Shown: positions 31,196 through 41,351 of the stretch, one piece after another | How the letters are laid out: every line of letters begins with the position of its first letter | Numbering within the stretch: the first letter of the stretch is position 1 | Assembly (NCBI GenBank): GCA_965240325.2 | Contig: OZ251224.1 | Coordinates: 3,224,001 to 3,288,000, forward strand | DNA from: Rebecca billardiae RCC1528 | Taxonomy: Eukaryota; Haptophyta | Direction of reading: 5' to 3' | DNA: 64,000 bases | The notes under the pieces: generated by a model | Databases searched by the model: none | The model's input: the letters and a program-made list of their open reading frames with translations, nothing else | What the model was told of the DNA's origin: nothing | Position numbers and translations under genes: made by a program

Positions 31196-34100
31196 CTAAC
31201 CCTTCACGTCGGGCGAGAGCGCGCCTGCGACGGTGTCCGCGTCCCGCAATAGCCCTCCGACCGCGCGCGACGTGTCGTACAGGAACGCGTCGCGATCTGG
31301 AATGCAGGCGCGGGCGCGGGGCGCGGGGCGCGCGCACGGCCGCGGCGCGGGGGTGCACGGGGCGCGCGATGAGCTCTCGGCGCCATCCGCTGCGTCACGC
31401 CCACGCAGCCAGCCAACTGCGAGCGCGCGCGGAGACGCACAGAAGGGGTTCTTGTCCGGCGCGTAGGTGCTCTGTTGGCCCGAGGCCTCGTCCAGGTGGA
31501 TGTGCACCGGCTTTGCGGCGGCAAACTGCTCGGCGGTGACGGCGGGGCGCGGCGAGTGGATGCCGAGCACCTTGAACAGCCACGTCATCGGCGAGAGGTA
31601 CAGGAACCACGGGTCCGCGCCGCGCTCGATGTCGGCCGGGCTCACGACCGTCCCGCCCTCCATCACGCGCAGGACCGGGTGGTCGCAGCCGCGGATCGCG
31701 TCTACGAGCGGCGGGTTGCCCTCGAGGAAGGTGCCGACGCGGCTGGGCGCGCACCACAGCATGGCCGCCGACGCGTACGCCCGGCCGCAGACCTTGGGCA
31801 CGCGCACGACCACCGTGCCCACGCACACCAGCACCATCGAGAGCAGGAAGAAGGCGAGCGTCGACGCCGAGTTGACGCGGTCGACGAGCAAGAACGGGTC
31901 GGACGCGCGCGCCGACTCGAGCACGGCCTCCTCGTTGATCGTCGCGCCGGGCAGCCGCCGGTCGATGAGCGCGAGGACGCCGGCGATGGAGAAGGCCGAG
32001 CCCGGCGTGAGCGTGTACGCCGCCAGGGCGAACGCGCAGTGGAAGAGCACGAAGTACGGCATGATCGTCGAGGCGAGGATCGCCATCTTGGTGTCGTACG
32101 GGGGCGGTTGCGCGTACACGTTGAGCAACGCCCACTTGTCGACCCAGTAGGCCGAGACGAAGCACGCGACGCCGAGGACGTAGAGCAGCGGCATCCCCGG
32201 CGCGTAGATGAGCACCACGCCCGCGTACGCCATCAGCTCGCCGTACCGCTTCGCGATGTCCAGCTGCTCGCCCTCGTACAGCTTGAGCATGCCCTCGAGC
32301 GTGAAGACGCGATCTGAGCGCAGCGAGATCTCGCGCCACGCCCACCAGCGCAGCGCGCGCGCGAGCGGCTGGAGGTTCATCGCGAAGAGCTGCACGATCA
32401 TCGTGAGCAGGATCTTCGAGCCGACCGTGCCGAACCACGCCGCCGACACGTCCGTGTGCTCGCCGCGGAACAGCAGCCCGCGCGGGCCGATCAGGCAGCA
32501 CACGCCGTCGAGCGCGCACTCGTCCTCCGGGCTGCCGCACAGCCGGTACGGCATCCACGACGGCACGGCCGACGAGACGAGCGGCACGATGAGGCCCATG
32601 TTGACGAGCTGCGCGACGAAGAGCTTGAACGCCGTGTCCAGCTGCACGTCCGAGCGCAGCGTGCGCCGCTCGAGCACGACCACCCGCTTGATCACCTGCT
32701 TGAGCATCATGTTGGTCGCGACGGCGACAAGCGAAGCGTAGGCTGAGATGGCGGCGGCCGACTCGGCGGCGCCGCCCAGGCGCCGCTGCTGCTCGACCTG
32801 CGCCCAGAAGAAGACGAGGAAGGCGACGAAGAGGAGGACGAGCACGATGAGCGCCGAGAACAGCCGCCGCCCCACGTTCGCCGCCGAGCCCGCGAACGTG
32901 AAGTTCTCCAGGATCAGGTCGGCGGGCTCCTGCAGCCGCGCCGCTCGGATCGCCGACGGGCGCGCAGACGCGGAGGCGCGGAAACGCGAGTCGACCTGCG
33001 CGCGGCCGAGCTGCTGCGCCGCGCGGCCGAGCCAGTCCGCGGGGAAGGCGTGGAGCGCCTCCGAGCGCGCCGCCTCCCAGTGGAAGCTCACGATGATCGA
33101 GAGCGTGCTGCCGCCGGACTCGCGGTCGGCGATGATCGTCTCCGAGATTGCATCTCGGCACGCGCGCAGCTGCCGCTGCCGCCGGCGCAGCCGCTTGCGC
33201 GTCTCGCCAATCTGGCTCTGCAGCATGTGGTGTCCGGGCTGGCCGGCGCTGAGCGAGGCGTGCACGAGCTCGAGGCGCTGCAGCCGGCTCTCGAGGTACG
33301 CCACCTCCGCCTCGAGCGGCGCCTTGTCCACGCCCGCCTTCAGCAGCGCGTAGTTGTCGAGCAGCGGCACGATCTCGTGCACCGCGAATTTTCGGCGCGA
33401 GAGGAAATCGGAATAGTACGCGTGCGCCCAAATGCCCGCGCGCGTCGTGGTCGCGCGGTCGCCGAGCCCCTCGAGCCGCGTGCGCGCGCGCACCGCGAGC
33501 ACCGCCTCGACGTGCTCCTTCACCTGCCGGGGCGTGATGTGCCGCGGGTACCCGTGCAGCTGCACCGAGTAGTCCCGGATCGAGGTCACCTCCATGTCCA
33601 CCTCGAGCGCCACTCCGTCGATTCGCTGCGAGAACGAGTGGATGGCCCAGAGCAGGAAGATGATGAATGCCGCGTCGAAGAAGCCCGTGAGCAGCGAGAC
33701 GGAGCGGCAGTGCTCGGTGACGCACCACGCGCGCGGGCCCACCGTCGTCATGTACAGCATCCCCTCCGGGAACGGGCGCACGCCGATGGCGGCGGACTCC
33801 TGCGTGAGCCGGAGCTCCGAGCCTCGCCGCTCGTCAGGCCCGCCACTCACGTTCAGCTCGAGCGAGGGGATGGCGAGCAGCAGCCCGATGAGGAGCAGCC
33901 CGGCGATCAGCTTGAGCAGGTCGAAGTAGAGGCGCATCCCCGCGCCCATCGCGCGGCCGAGGTCGCGCGGCGAGGTCTCCCACAGCGGCATCTTCTCCGC
34001 CGTGCCGTCCGGCAGGTGTCGGCGCACCTGCGTCCGATCCTGCAGCTTCAGCGCCTGCTCGACCGCCCACGCGCGCCACGTCTCGACGTCCTCCAGGGTG

Positions 34101-35200
34101 CGGACCGGCGGCTCGTTGAGCTCGTCGACGCCGATCTGGGCGCCGAGCACGAGCCGGCGCCGCTCCGCGATCCACCCGTCCGGCGCGTAGCGCGGGCCGC
34201 CACGCCAGCGCGCGTCAGGCGAGCCATCGAGTGCGAGCGCTCGGCTCGCGGCCGCGTCGCCACCGAGCCGGGGCCGCTCGAGCGGCAGCTCTGGCGGGCG
34301 GGGCGCCACGCCCGCGGGCGCGCCCGCCGGCGGCGTCCGCGCGAAGCACGTCGGTCGTTGCAGCGGTACGATCGGCGGCGACGCGCCGCTCGCGAGCGCC
34401 GGACCGCCGCTGCCGCATACCCTCCCACCGGCCGCGGCGGCGGCGGCACCGCTCGCAGGCGCAGCCTCGCCCGAGGCCGGCGTGGCGGCGGCGCCGGAGC
34501 CCCCGCCGCCGCCGCCGGGGCCCGCGGCGCCGGCGGTGGGCACGGCGCCGGCAGTGACGCTGGCGACGGTCGGGCGCTGGAGCGCGACGACGGGCGGCCC
34601 GCGTCCGCCGTTGGCCTGCGCGCCGCCTGCTGCTGGCCCCGAGCGCTGCGCTGCGAGCGGCGGCGGCGCAATCATCACCGCCGGCGGCCCGGCGGAGATC
34701 ACGGGCGCCGCCGCGGGGCGGGGCGGTCCACGCGCACCCGGTGGGCGCGGCTGGGCCGAGATCTCCTGCGGCACGCCCACCGAGGCTGGGAGCGGCGTGC
34801 CCGCGCCCTCCGGGCTCAGCCTGGGCGGGCCACACGCGCCGTCCGTCGGCAGCTCGACTTTCGCAACGGCCGCCGTGCTCGTCGTGCCCGTCGTGCTCCT
34901 CGCGCAGGGGCCTGCAAACGTCGGCTTGGCCGGTCGGCGGGTATCGCCCGTGGGCGCCGCGTACACGGGCGCGTGCGGCAGGCTCGGCGGCGTGCCACTG
35001 GCTGGCACGGGCGCGGGCACGGGCTGCGGCGGTGACGCAACACGCCCACCACGCGCGCCGCGTGCATTGCCAGGGCCGAGCGCGAGTGTGGGCTGCCCAA
35101 CGTGGTGTGGGGAGCTGATCACGTGCGGCGCCGTCTGCAGGGCCGCCGTGTCCACCACGGGCTTCGCCAGCGGCGCGTCCCTCGGGGGCGGCCGCACCAT
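31196..35200 (-). CDS. Polytopic membrane protein, OSCA/TMEM63 (CSC1)-like channel
   Basis: Proposed exons are 35200-31441 and 31296-31196, giving 1286 residues. The 144 bp intron (GTGCGT...CCAG) is a stop-free multiple of three near the 3' end. The first about 330 residues are Pro/Ala/Gly low complexity. About nine to ten membrane segments follow, starting with LIAGLLLIGLLLAIPSL. A cytosolic loop between early segments contains YSVQLHGYPRHITPRQVKEHV, as in the RRM-like loop of OSCA/CSC1 channels. Then come LFSALIVLVLLFVAFLVFF, the KRYGELMAYAGVVLIYAPGM region and CFVSAYWVDKWALLNVY, which is typical of this superfamily in protists. OSCA/TMEM63 proteins are mechanically or osmotically gated cation channels. 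Family placement is by pattern only; an anoctamin-related assignment is the alternative. Confidence 0.6.
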   Translation of the reverse strand: MVRPPPRDAPLAKPVVDTAALQTAPHVISSPHHVGQPTLALGPGNARGARGGRVASPPQPVPAPVPASGTPPSLPHAPVYAAPTGDTRRPAKPTFAGPCARSTTGTTSTAAVAKVELPTDGACGPPRLSPEGAGTPLPASVGVPQEISAQPRPPGARGPPRPAAAPVISAGPPAVMIAPPPLAAQRSGPAAGGAQANGGRGPPVVALQRPTVASVTAGAVPTAGAAGPGGGGGGSGAAATPASGEAAPASGAAAAAAGGRVCGSGGPALASGASPPIVPLQRPTCFARTPPAGAPAGVAPRPPELPLERPRLGGDAAASRALALDGSPDARWRGGPRYAPDGWIAERRRLVLGAQIGVDELNEPPVRTLEDVETWRAWAVEQALKLQDRTQVRRHLPDGTAEKMPLWETSPRDLGRAMGAGMRLYFDLLKLIAGLLLIGLLLAIPSLELNVSGGPDERRGSELRLTQESAAIGVRPFPEGMLYMTTVGPRAWCVTEHCRSVSLLTGFFDAAFIIFLLWAIHSFSQRIDGVALEVDMEVTSIRDYSVQLHGYPRHITPRQVKEHVEAVLAVRARTRLEGLGDRATTTRAGIWAHAYYSDFLSRRKFAVHEIVPLLDNYALLKAGVDKAPLEAEVAYLESRLQRLELVHASLSAGQPGHHMLQSQIGETRKRLRRRQRQLRACRDAISETIIADRESGGSTLSIIVSFHWEAARSEALHAFPADWLGRAAQQLGRAQVDSRFRASASARPSAIRAARLQEPADLILENFTFAGSAANVGRRLFSALIVLVLLFVAFLVFFWAQVEQQRRLGGAAESAAAISAYASLVAVATNMMLKQVIKRVVVLERRTLRSDVQLDTAFKLFVAQLVNMGLIVPLVSSAVPSWMPYRLCGSPEDECALDGVCCLIGPRGLLFRGEHTDVSAAWFGTVGSKILLTMIVQLFAMNLQPLARALRWWAWREISLRSDRVFTLEGMLKLYEGEQLDIAKRYGELMAYAGVVLIYAPGMPLLYVLGVACFVSAYWVDKWALLNVYAQPPPYDTKMAILASTIMPYFVLFHCAFALAAYTLTPGSAFSIAGVLALIDRRLPGATINEEAVLESARASDPFLLVDRVNSASTLAFFLLSMVLVCVGTVVVRVPKVCGRAYASAAMLWCAPSRVGTFLEGNPPLVDAIRGCDHPVLRVMEGGTVVSPADIERGADPWFLYLSPMTWLFKVLGIHSPRPAVTAEQFAAAKPVHIHLDEASGQQSTYAPDKNPFCASPRALAVGWLRGRDAADGAESSSRAPCTPAPRPCARPAPRARACIPDRDAFLYDTSRAVGGLLRDADTVAGALSPDVKG

Positions 35201-35807
35201 GCCCAAAGATGGGGGCGAGGGCGCAAGCAACGGCGCCAGAAGCCCAGCGGAAAGCCAGAAATTCGTTCACGCCATAAATATCGCGGCCGTTCAGTCATGA
35301 CTCATCTTCAATCTCGTCGTTTTCGGTTACGCTTACGGCCTTGCGCGATGGTAGCATGCAAGTTCATTAGTTCAAAGTCCAACGAACCGGCCGAGAAGAG
35401 CGGAAGTTTGCGTCCGTCAGCGACTTACTGTAGCGTCCGAGCGAAATGGCGGAGCACGGGATCATTGATCAATCGGCGGCCGCGGGCCGACAATGTTACC
35501 AATGATGTCAGAGTGAGACACCGGCGGCGGCTCGCAGTTTAAGACCGGACCCGCGCCACGCCGAGCATGTGACGGACCTGGCGGACAGCCCCGCGGCTGT
35601 CCCGCTCTGTCCGTGTCGCTCGTCACTCTGTCTCTGACCGCAAGGCAGCAGCAGCGGCAACTGATATCAGTCGTCTGATCACTGCGTCTGCCAGTCGTGT
35701 AATCGCCTCGTCATTCGTCGCGCATTCGTCAGGCGAATCATCTATCGTCATCAATCGACGACAGTGAATCGTCAGCGCCATTGTCATCAGACGACGTCAA
35801 CCTGTTA
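35201..35807. other. Intergenic spacer between two minus-strand genes
   Basis: This should contain the channel gene promoter and the 3' end of the large surface-protein gene. A short tRNA-like B-box resemblance near 35375 has no matching A box. Nothing else was recognised. Confidence 0.45.
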
Positions 35808-38800
35808 TCAGAGCAGCTCGGACGCGTACTCGCACGGCGTGCACGTGCGAATCCCGGCGCCGGGCCGCCCATGCGCGCTGTCGTCGCGCGGCGTCAGCGG
35901 CCCCGCGTGTGGCCCGGCCGCCGCCGGGACCGCGGCTGCCCCCTCCGACGGCGGCGCGCCCGAGCCCATGAGTGGAAGCTGGTCGGCACCGTGCGGCTGG
36001 TCGTTCGGCGGCGCGGCCACCAGCTGCGCTGGCCCCTTGAAAGCAGGAGGGCCCGGCGAGGCCGGCGGCGTGTCCTGCTGGCCGCTGAGCGCGTGCGCGA
36101 GCGCGAAGAGCCAGCGCGCCTCAGCCTCGCGCATCGCGTGCAGCCGGCCGAGCTTGTGCCGGTGGTACGGCTCGAGCCAGCAGGAGGTCGCGAGCTGGCA
36201 GCTCGCGAGCGCGCGCGCCAGCGGACCCGGGAGGCATGCGCCGAGAGCCGAGCTGCCGTACTCGGTGTGTGCGCTCGCGTCGACCACGACGTGAAGGCCC
36301 CACTCCGCAGCCTCGACCGCGGCATGGGCGTCGGCTGCGCGGCGCATCGCCGCGAGCAGCGCATCCTGCAGCGAGCGCGCCAGGCTCTCCTCCAGCTCCA
36401 AGACCTGTCGCAGCCGCACGGCGCGCGCGCGCCGGCGCATGCCGCTCGCGAGCGCCAGCCATGCGGCGCGCACAGCCTGTGGGCTCGCGCGCGCCGACTG
36501 CTCCGCGCCCGCGTCGGTTGATGCGCGCCGAGGCTCCGCCGCGCGGATCCGGAAGCTGCCGGGGTCCGGCTCGGCGCGCGCCGTCGAGCGGAGCGAGCGG
36601 AACGACGTGCCCAGGTCCGAGCCGTCCGCGGCCGCACCGGCGTAGCCATCGGTTGCGGCGGCGGCGGCGGCGGCGGCATCCAGCGTCTCGTCGAGCTCGT
36701 CGTGTGCCTGTGAGCCGCCGTGCGAGCACGCCGAGGCACGGCGCGAGCCGAGGCACGAGCCGACGCCGCCGCCGAGGGTCGGGGCGCTCGTGCGCATGGC
36801 GAGCGCGGCGCGGGGCAGCGGGCGGGGCGGCGCGACGAGCGACGACTGCACGAGCAACGAGAGATGAGCCGTGCTGCCGCGCGCGCCCGGCGCGACGGCC
36901 GACGGCACACCTCGCGCGTGCGCGTGGCGCTGCGCCGCCTCGAGCGCGGAGCGCTGCTGCCGTCGGAGCGCGGCGTGCGCGCTCGCCACGGCCGCATCGG
37001 CCTCCCGGAGCTCCTCACGGGCGGCGAGCACCTCGGCATGCAGCTTGGCGACGGGCGAGTCAGTGCCGTGCACGTGTGCGCCCGCGGCGGAGGCGCGGGC
37101 CGACGCTCGCGCGCGCTCGCGCGCGGCGAGCGCGCGCGCCGCCTCCCCGACCAGGTGCGCCGCGCGCGGCGCCGAGACCGACCAATCAGCCGCGAGCGGG
37201 AAGTAGAGCAGGTAAAGCAGGGCGTACCCGACCACCGCCGCGAGCGCGACCGCGCACTGCGCGCGCGCGCGGTGCGCGAGCAAGAGGGCTGCGAGCGCCG
37301 GCGGCGCGCGCAGCGCGAGAGAGGCAACGAGCACAAACCACCACGCGCGCGGGTTTGCCGCGAGCACCGCGCCGCACCGGCCGTACAGCCGCGTGTAGTG
37401 CGTCTCGTACGTCCGGAGCGAGACGTCGTCGAGGGCGTCGATGGTGGCGACGTACTGCCCGGCCATGCGCAGCTTCGCGGCGCGGAGCACGGCGCACGCA
37501 CACGCCGGGACGGCCACGCCATACACGCACCCGAACAGCGCGCCGAGCATCACGAGCCGTCGGTGCTCCGCGCTCTGCCAGCAGCGCATGCGCGGGAAGG
37601 CGTCGAGGCTCCACACGCCCTCCGCCTCGCGCGTGCACGCGAACGGCTGCAGCGAGAGCGAGAGCGCGAACACGTGCGTGATGCTCAGCCACAGTAGCAG
37701 CAGCTGCGTGTGCGCGCCGCACGCGCCCGCGTCAGACGAGCCGCACTCAAGCACCGCGCTGCACGCGCCGAGCCGCCGCCCGCCGGGGGACGGAAGGCCT
37801 GCGTCCGCCTCGGCGCGCGCGGCGCGCAGCCGGCAGAGCACGCCGTGCGCCGCGCGGCCGACGGCCGCGACGCTCGCCAGCCCGAGCGCGCCCACCATCA
37901 CCATCTCGACCACGCCGGCCGTGCGCGCCGACACGAGGCGCGCGTGCCGCGCGACCGCGAGTAGGAGGTGCGCTAGCAGCAGGGCGAGGGACAGCAGCTG
38001 CAGCTCGTCGGCGGCGTGCACGCGCGCGGCGAGCTGGGTCGCCACCGTCGACCCAGGCTCGAGCTCAGACACGGCGGAGCAGCCGCCCTTGCGCGCCGCG
38101 GCCGGCCAGAGTCCGGAGATCGAGTCCTGCCGACCGAGGGCCCCAGGGCGCGGCGCCGCCGCCGCCCAGCGCTGGCCGTCCGCCGCGCCGGCGTCGGCGT
38201 CGCGCGCCGCCGCGGCGCGCGCGCTGTACCCGGCGTCGCTGTCGCTGTCGTGCCGCTCGGACGTGTCCAGCGCGGTGCGCCAGCCGTGGCCGAGCGCACG
38301 CCGACGGCCGCGCGACGCGCTCACGAGCGCGAGCGCGCCGAGCACAGCGCCGACGAGAGCTGGGAAGGCCGTCATCAGCGCCCAGCGCGATCCGAACGTG
38401 CCCGCGTGCGCGTGCACGCACTCGGCGGGCGCCACGATCGGCTCGATCGAGAGCGAGGTGACCTGCCTCACCCACGCGCCCATCTTGCGCACGTACTTGG
38501 GGAAGCCCACGTCGTAGGCGAGGGTGAAACCCCACGCCTGCCACGTGGCGATCACGAGCACGCAGACACCGAACGCGTGCTGCGTCTCGCGCGCGCACGG
38601 CGCGAGCGCGCCGCGCAGCACGACCCACGCGCTCCCCAGCGCGAGCGCGATCAGCAGCGCCATCCACGGCCACGGCGACGGAGCCTCGGGGCACAGCGCG
38701 CACGCGGCGCCGTCGAGGAAGAAGCCGGGCGCGCAATGCGCGCATGCGACGCCCATCCGACCCGCCGCGCACGCGCGGCCGCCCGTGCACCACGCGGGCT

Positions 38801-41351
38801 CGCCGCACGCCACGCACGCCTCCGCGCCCTCCTCGTTGCCCCACGTCCCCGGCGGGCACGGCGCGCACTCCGCGGCCGACTCCGAGTTGAACATGCCCGC
38901 GGGGCACGCGACGCACTGCGCCGCGTCGTCGGCGGAGGCGGTGCCGACAGGGCACCGGAGCAGCGCGACCGCGACCGCTGCGGCCGTGCCCGGCTCTCGG
39001 ACGCCGCCGGAGCGCACGGGCGCGCGCGCCGCGACCTCCCGGTCGCCGACGCGCACCACCGCGTCCGCGCGCCGCACGGGCACGCTGCGCACGCCCCGGA
39101 TCGGCATGGCCCGCAGCACGAACCCGCGCTCGATCGAGCACCGAGCGGAGCAGCCGTCGCCATCCTGCAGGTTGCCATCGTCGCACACTTCCTCCGCGAC
39201 GAGTCGGCCGTCGCCGCACAGAGGGCTGCACGAGCTCGAGCCGCCGTCGGCGGGCTGCTCGCACGCCCAGCCCTCCTCCACGCTGCACGTGGCCGAGCAG
39301 CCGTCGCCCGGCTCCAGCCCGCCGTCGTCGCAGCCCTCGGCGCCCACGCTCAGCCCGTCGCCGCAGACCGAGCTGCATTCAGACGGCTCGCCGTCGTGCG
39401 GCACAGTGCACGCAAAGCCGAGCTCGGTGGCGCAGCGCGCCGAGCAGCCGTCGCCGTCGAGCGCGTTGCCGTCGTCGCACGTCTCCGCGCCGCGCAGCCG
39501 CGCGTCGCCGCACGTCTCCACGCACACGCTCTGGGGCACCGGGGAGAAGGCCGCGTTGGCGGCGGCGGCCGCGGCCGCGTCGGCGGCGGCATCCGCGTTC
39601 GCGTCGGCGTCAGCATACTTGGGCGCTGAGCACGACCAGCCGGACTCGATCTCGCACGCCGACGAGCACCCGTCGCCGTCCGCCGTGTTCCCGTCGTCGC
39701 ACGCCTCGTCGCGCACGCGCAGCCCGTCGCCGCACACGGGCGAGCACGAGTCCTCATGCCGCCAGGTGCCGCCGTCGCACGCGAAGCCAGGCTCGACGGC
39801 GCACGCGCCGGAGCAACCGTCGCCGTCGGCACGGTTGCCGTCGTCGCACGGCTCGGCGAGCAGCGCGGGCGCGGGGTCGGCCGAGGCGTGCGTCGGCTCG
39901 GCAGAGTCCGTGGACGCGTCGATGGCGGCGGTGGCGCTCGCGGCCAGCACCACGGCCGCGGCGTCGCCGCCGCCGCCGCCGTCACCAGCCTCATAGCCGA
40001 ATCGCGAGCCGTCGCCGCATTCAGCCGGGCACAGCTGCAGCCGCCACACGCCGCCGCCGTCGGCGGAGGGCGCGCCGACGAGCAGCTCGCGGCGGGACGC
40101 GAGCACGCCCACCGCGCAGCCGAAGCCGTCGCCGGGCCGCGTCGAGCCGCTGAAGCCGCCCACGTGCACCAGCTTGCGCGAGCGGCTACTTGGCGGGTAC
40201 TCACCTATTGGCTGCCACGCGCTCGCGGCGCCGTCCCGCCCGAGGAGGCCGAGCCACGCGCGGCCGTGGAGGTGCACCGAGCCGTCGCACGAGGCGGGCG
40301 CGCCGATCAGCAGGTCATCCTCCCCGTTCCCGTCGATGTCGCCCACGTTCGCCACCGACTCGCCGAAGATGCCGCCGGTGTGCTCGTCCGGGCCAGCCGC
40401 GCCGCGGACGAGGTCACCCGCGCCGTTGCGCGCGTACTGAGACGGGCTGACGAAGCCGCCGCCCGGGCGGAGCCGCGCGGGCTGGTCGGCCGCCCAGGGC
40501 ACCTCGAGCAGGTACACGAGCCCGCGCCCCCCGTCGGCTCCGGGCGCGCCCACTGCGAGCGACGCGCAGCCCGCCTTGGCCGAGCAGCTCGAGCCGGCGT
40601 GCGCCGAGCGCATGGCGGCGAGCGCGCGGCCGAAGGAGGCGCCGGGCTGCGCCGCGGCGGGCGGAGGCTCGACGATGCGGTGCCAGACGGCGGTGCCGTC
40701 CGCGCGCAGGCTGAAGAAGTGGATGGCGCCGCCCTGCTCGCTGTTGTCGCCCGACGCGCCCAGCGCGAGCTCGGTCAGCCCGTCACCGTCCATATCGCCG
40801 ATGGCTGCGATCGCGCTGCCGCAGTGATCCTCCGGCGCGGCGCCCTCGCACAGGACGGACTGGGTGGAGAGCACCTCGCCGCTGGCGTCAAGCAGCAGTA
40901 CGTACGCCCCGCCGCGCCCGCGGTTCATCCCCGGCGCGCCCACAGCAATGTCCTCTGCACCGTTGCCGTCGACGTCGCCAAGCGTGGCGATCGATGCCCC
41001 GAAGAAAGATGCCGAGGACGGGTGCTGGTTCGAGATCTTCGAGCCATGCATCGGCTTGCTCGCGTCACCGTCGTCGTCTGCCACGTCGATGCGCCACACC
41101 GTGCCCTGGTAGTGCCGGCCGTCGTCGTCGTGCGGCACGCCCACGGAGAACGACGCGCCGGCCCGCACGCCCGCGACCGCGCTTCCAAAGTCATCGCGCT
41201 TGGACGTGAACGCGTTGCCGACGAACGTTGAGGCGCACACCAGCCGTGGCGTAGGGCGCTCGTCGCCGCGCGCGGCGGCCACCGGGCGGAGAAGGCTCAG
41301 CGCGGGCAGGAGCGCGACGAGAGCCGCCCCCTTCACCGCGCACATCTGCAT
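35808..41351 (-). CDS. Large surface protein: FG-GAP repeats, Cys-rich DUF4215-type repeats, multi-TM C-terminus
   Basis: This is a single-exon, 1847-residue protein from the ATG at 41351. Residues 1-30 form a signal peptide (ALVALLPALSLLRPVAAARG). Residues about 50-440 hold FG-GAP/integrin-alpha-like repeats with calcium-binding loops, such as IGDMDGDGLTELALGA and VGDIDGNGEDDLLIGA. Residues about 497-745 hold five Cys-rich repeats of the DUF4215/Myxococcus type (CDDGNRADGDGCSGAC and variants). Residues about 797-875 are a GCC2/GCC3-like Cys-rich module (CPAGMFNSESAAECAPCPPG). From about 887 to 1385 there are about ten hydrophobic segments. Residues about 1400-1847 are a cytosolic tail with a predicted coiled coil (KLHAEVLAAREELREADAAV). 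The layout suggests a plasma-membrane adhesion or sensing protein. The Arg/Val-rich stretch at about 748-795 is unlike its neighbours and may be divergent. Confidence 0.8.
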   Translation of the reverse strand: MQMCAVKGAALVALLPALSLLRPVAAARGDERPTPRLVCASTFVGNAFTSKRDDFGSAVAGVRAGASFSVGVPHDDDGRHYQGTVWRIDVADDDGDASKPMHGSKISNQHPSSASFFGASIATLGDVDGNGAEDIAVGAPGMNRGRGGAYVLLLDASGEVLSTQSVLCEGAAPEDHCGSAIAAIGDMDGDGLTELALGASGDNSEQGGAIHFFSLRADGTAVWHRIVEPPPAAAQPGASFGRALAAMRSAHAGSSCSAKAGCASLAVGAPGADGGRGLVYLLEVPWAADQPARLRPGGGFVSPSQYARNGAGDLVRGAAGPDEHTGGIFGESVANVGDIDGNGEDDLLIGAPASCDGSVHLHGRAWLGLLGRDGAASAWQPIGEYPPSSRSRKLVHVGGFSGSTRPGDGFGCAVGVLASRRELLVGAPSADGGGVWRLQLCPAECGDGSRFGYEAGDGGGGGDAAAVVLAASATAAIDASTDSAEPTHASADPAPALLAEPCDDGNRADGDGCSGACAVEPGFACDGGTWRHEDSCSPVCGDGLRVRDEACDDGNTADGDGCSSACEIESGWSCSAPKYADADANADAAADAAAAAAANAAFSPVPQSVCVETCGDARLRGAETCDDGNALDGDGCSARCATELGFACTVPHDGEPSECSSVCGDGLSVGAEGCDDGGLEPGDGCSATCSVEEGWACEQPADGGSSSCSPLCGDGRLVAEEVCDDGNLQDGDGCSARCSIERGFVLRAMPIRGVRSVPVRRADAVVRVGDREVAARAPVRSGGVREPGTAAAVAVALLRCPVGTASADDAAQCVACPAGMFNSESAAECAPCPPGTWGNEEGAEACVACGEPAWCTGGRACAAGRMGVACAHCAPGFFLDGAACALCPEAPSPWPWMALLIALALGSAWVVLRGALAPCARETQHAFGVCVLVIATWQAWGFTLAYDVGFPKYVRKMGAWVRQVTSLSIEPIVAPAECVHAHAGTFGSRWALMTAFPALVGAVLGALALVSASRGRRRALGHGWRTALDTSERHDSDSDAGYSARAAAARDADAGAADGQRWAAAAPRPGALGRQDSISGLWPAAARKGGCSAVSELEPGSTVATQLAARVHAADELQLLSLALLLAHLLLAVARHARLVSARTAGVVEMVMVGALGLASVAAVGRAAHGVLCRLRAARAEADAGLPSPGGRRLGACSAVLECGSSDAGACGAHTQLLLLWLSITHVFALSLSLQPFACTREAEGVWSLDAFPRMRCWQSAEHRRLVMLGALFGCVYGVAVPACACAVLRAAKLRMAGQYVATIDALDDVSLRTYETHYTRLYGRCGAVLAANPRAWWFVLVASLALRAPPALAALLLAHRARAQCAVALAAVVGYALLYLLYFPLAADWSVSAPRAAHLVGEAARALAARERARASARASAAGAHVHGTDSPVAKLHAEVLAAREELREADAAVASAHAALRRQQRSALEAAQRHAHARGVPSAVAPGARGSTAHLSLLVQSSLVAPPRPLPRAALAMRTSAPTLGGGVGSCLGSRRASACSHGGSQAHDELDETLDAAAAAAAATDGYAGAAADGSDLGTSFRSLRSTARAEPDPGSFRIRAAEPRRASTDAGAEQSARASPQAVRAAWLALASGMRRRARAVRLRQVLELEESLARSLQDALLAAMRRAADAHAAVEAAEWGLHVVVDASAHTEYGSSALGACLPGPLARALASCQLATSCWLEPYHRHKLGRLHAMREAEARWLFALAHALSGQQDTPPASPGPPAFKGPAQLVAAPPNDQPHGADQLPLMGSGAPPSEGAAAVPAAAGPHAGPLTPRDDSAHGRPGAGIRTCTPCEYASELL

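Noticed and set aside
35340-35400. GTTCAAAGTCC like a Pol III B box
   Set aside because: There is no A box at the right distance and no T-run terminator.
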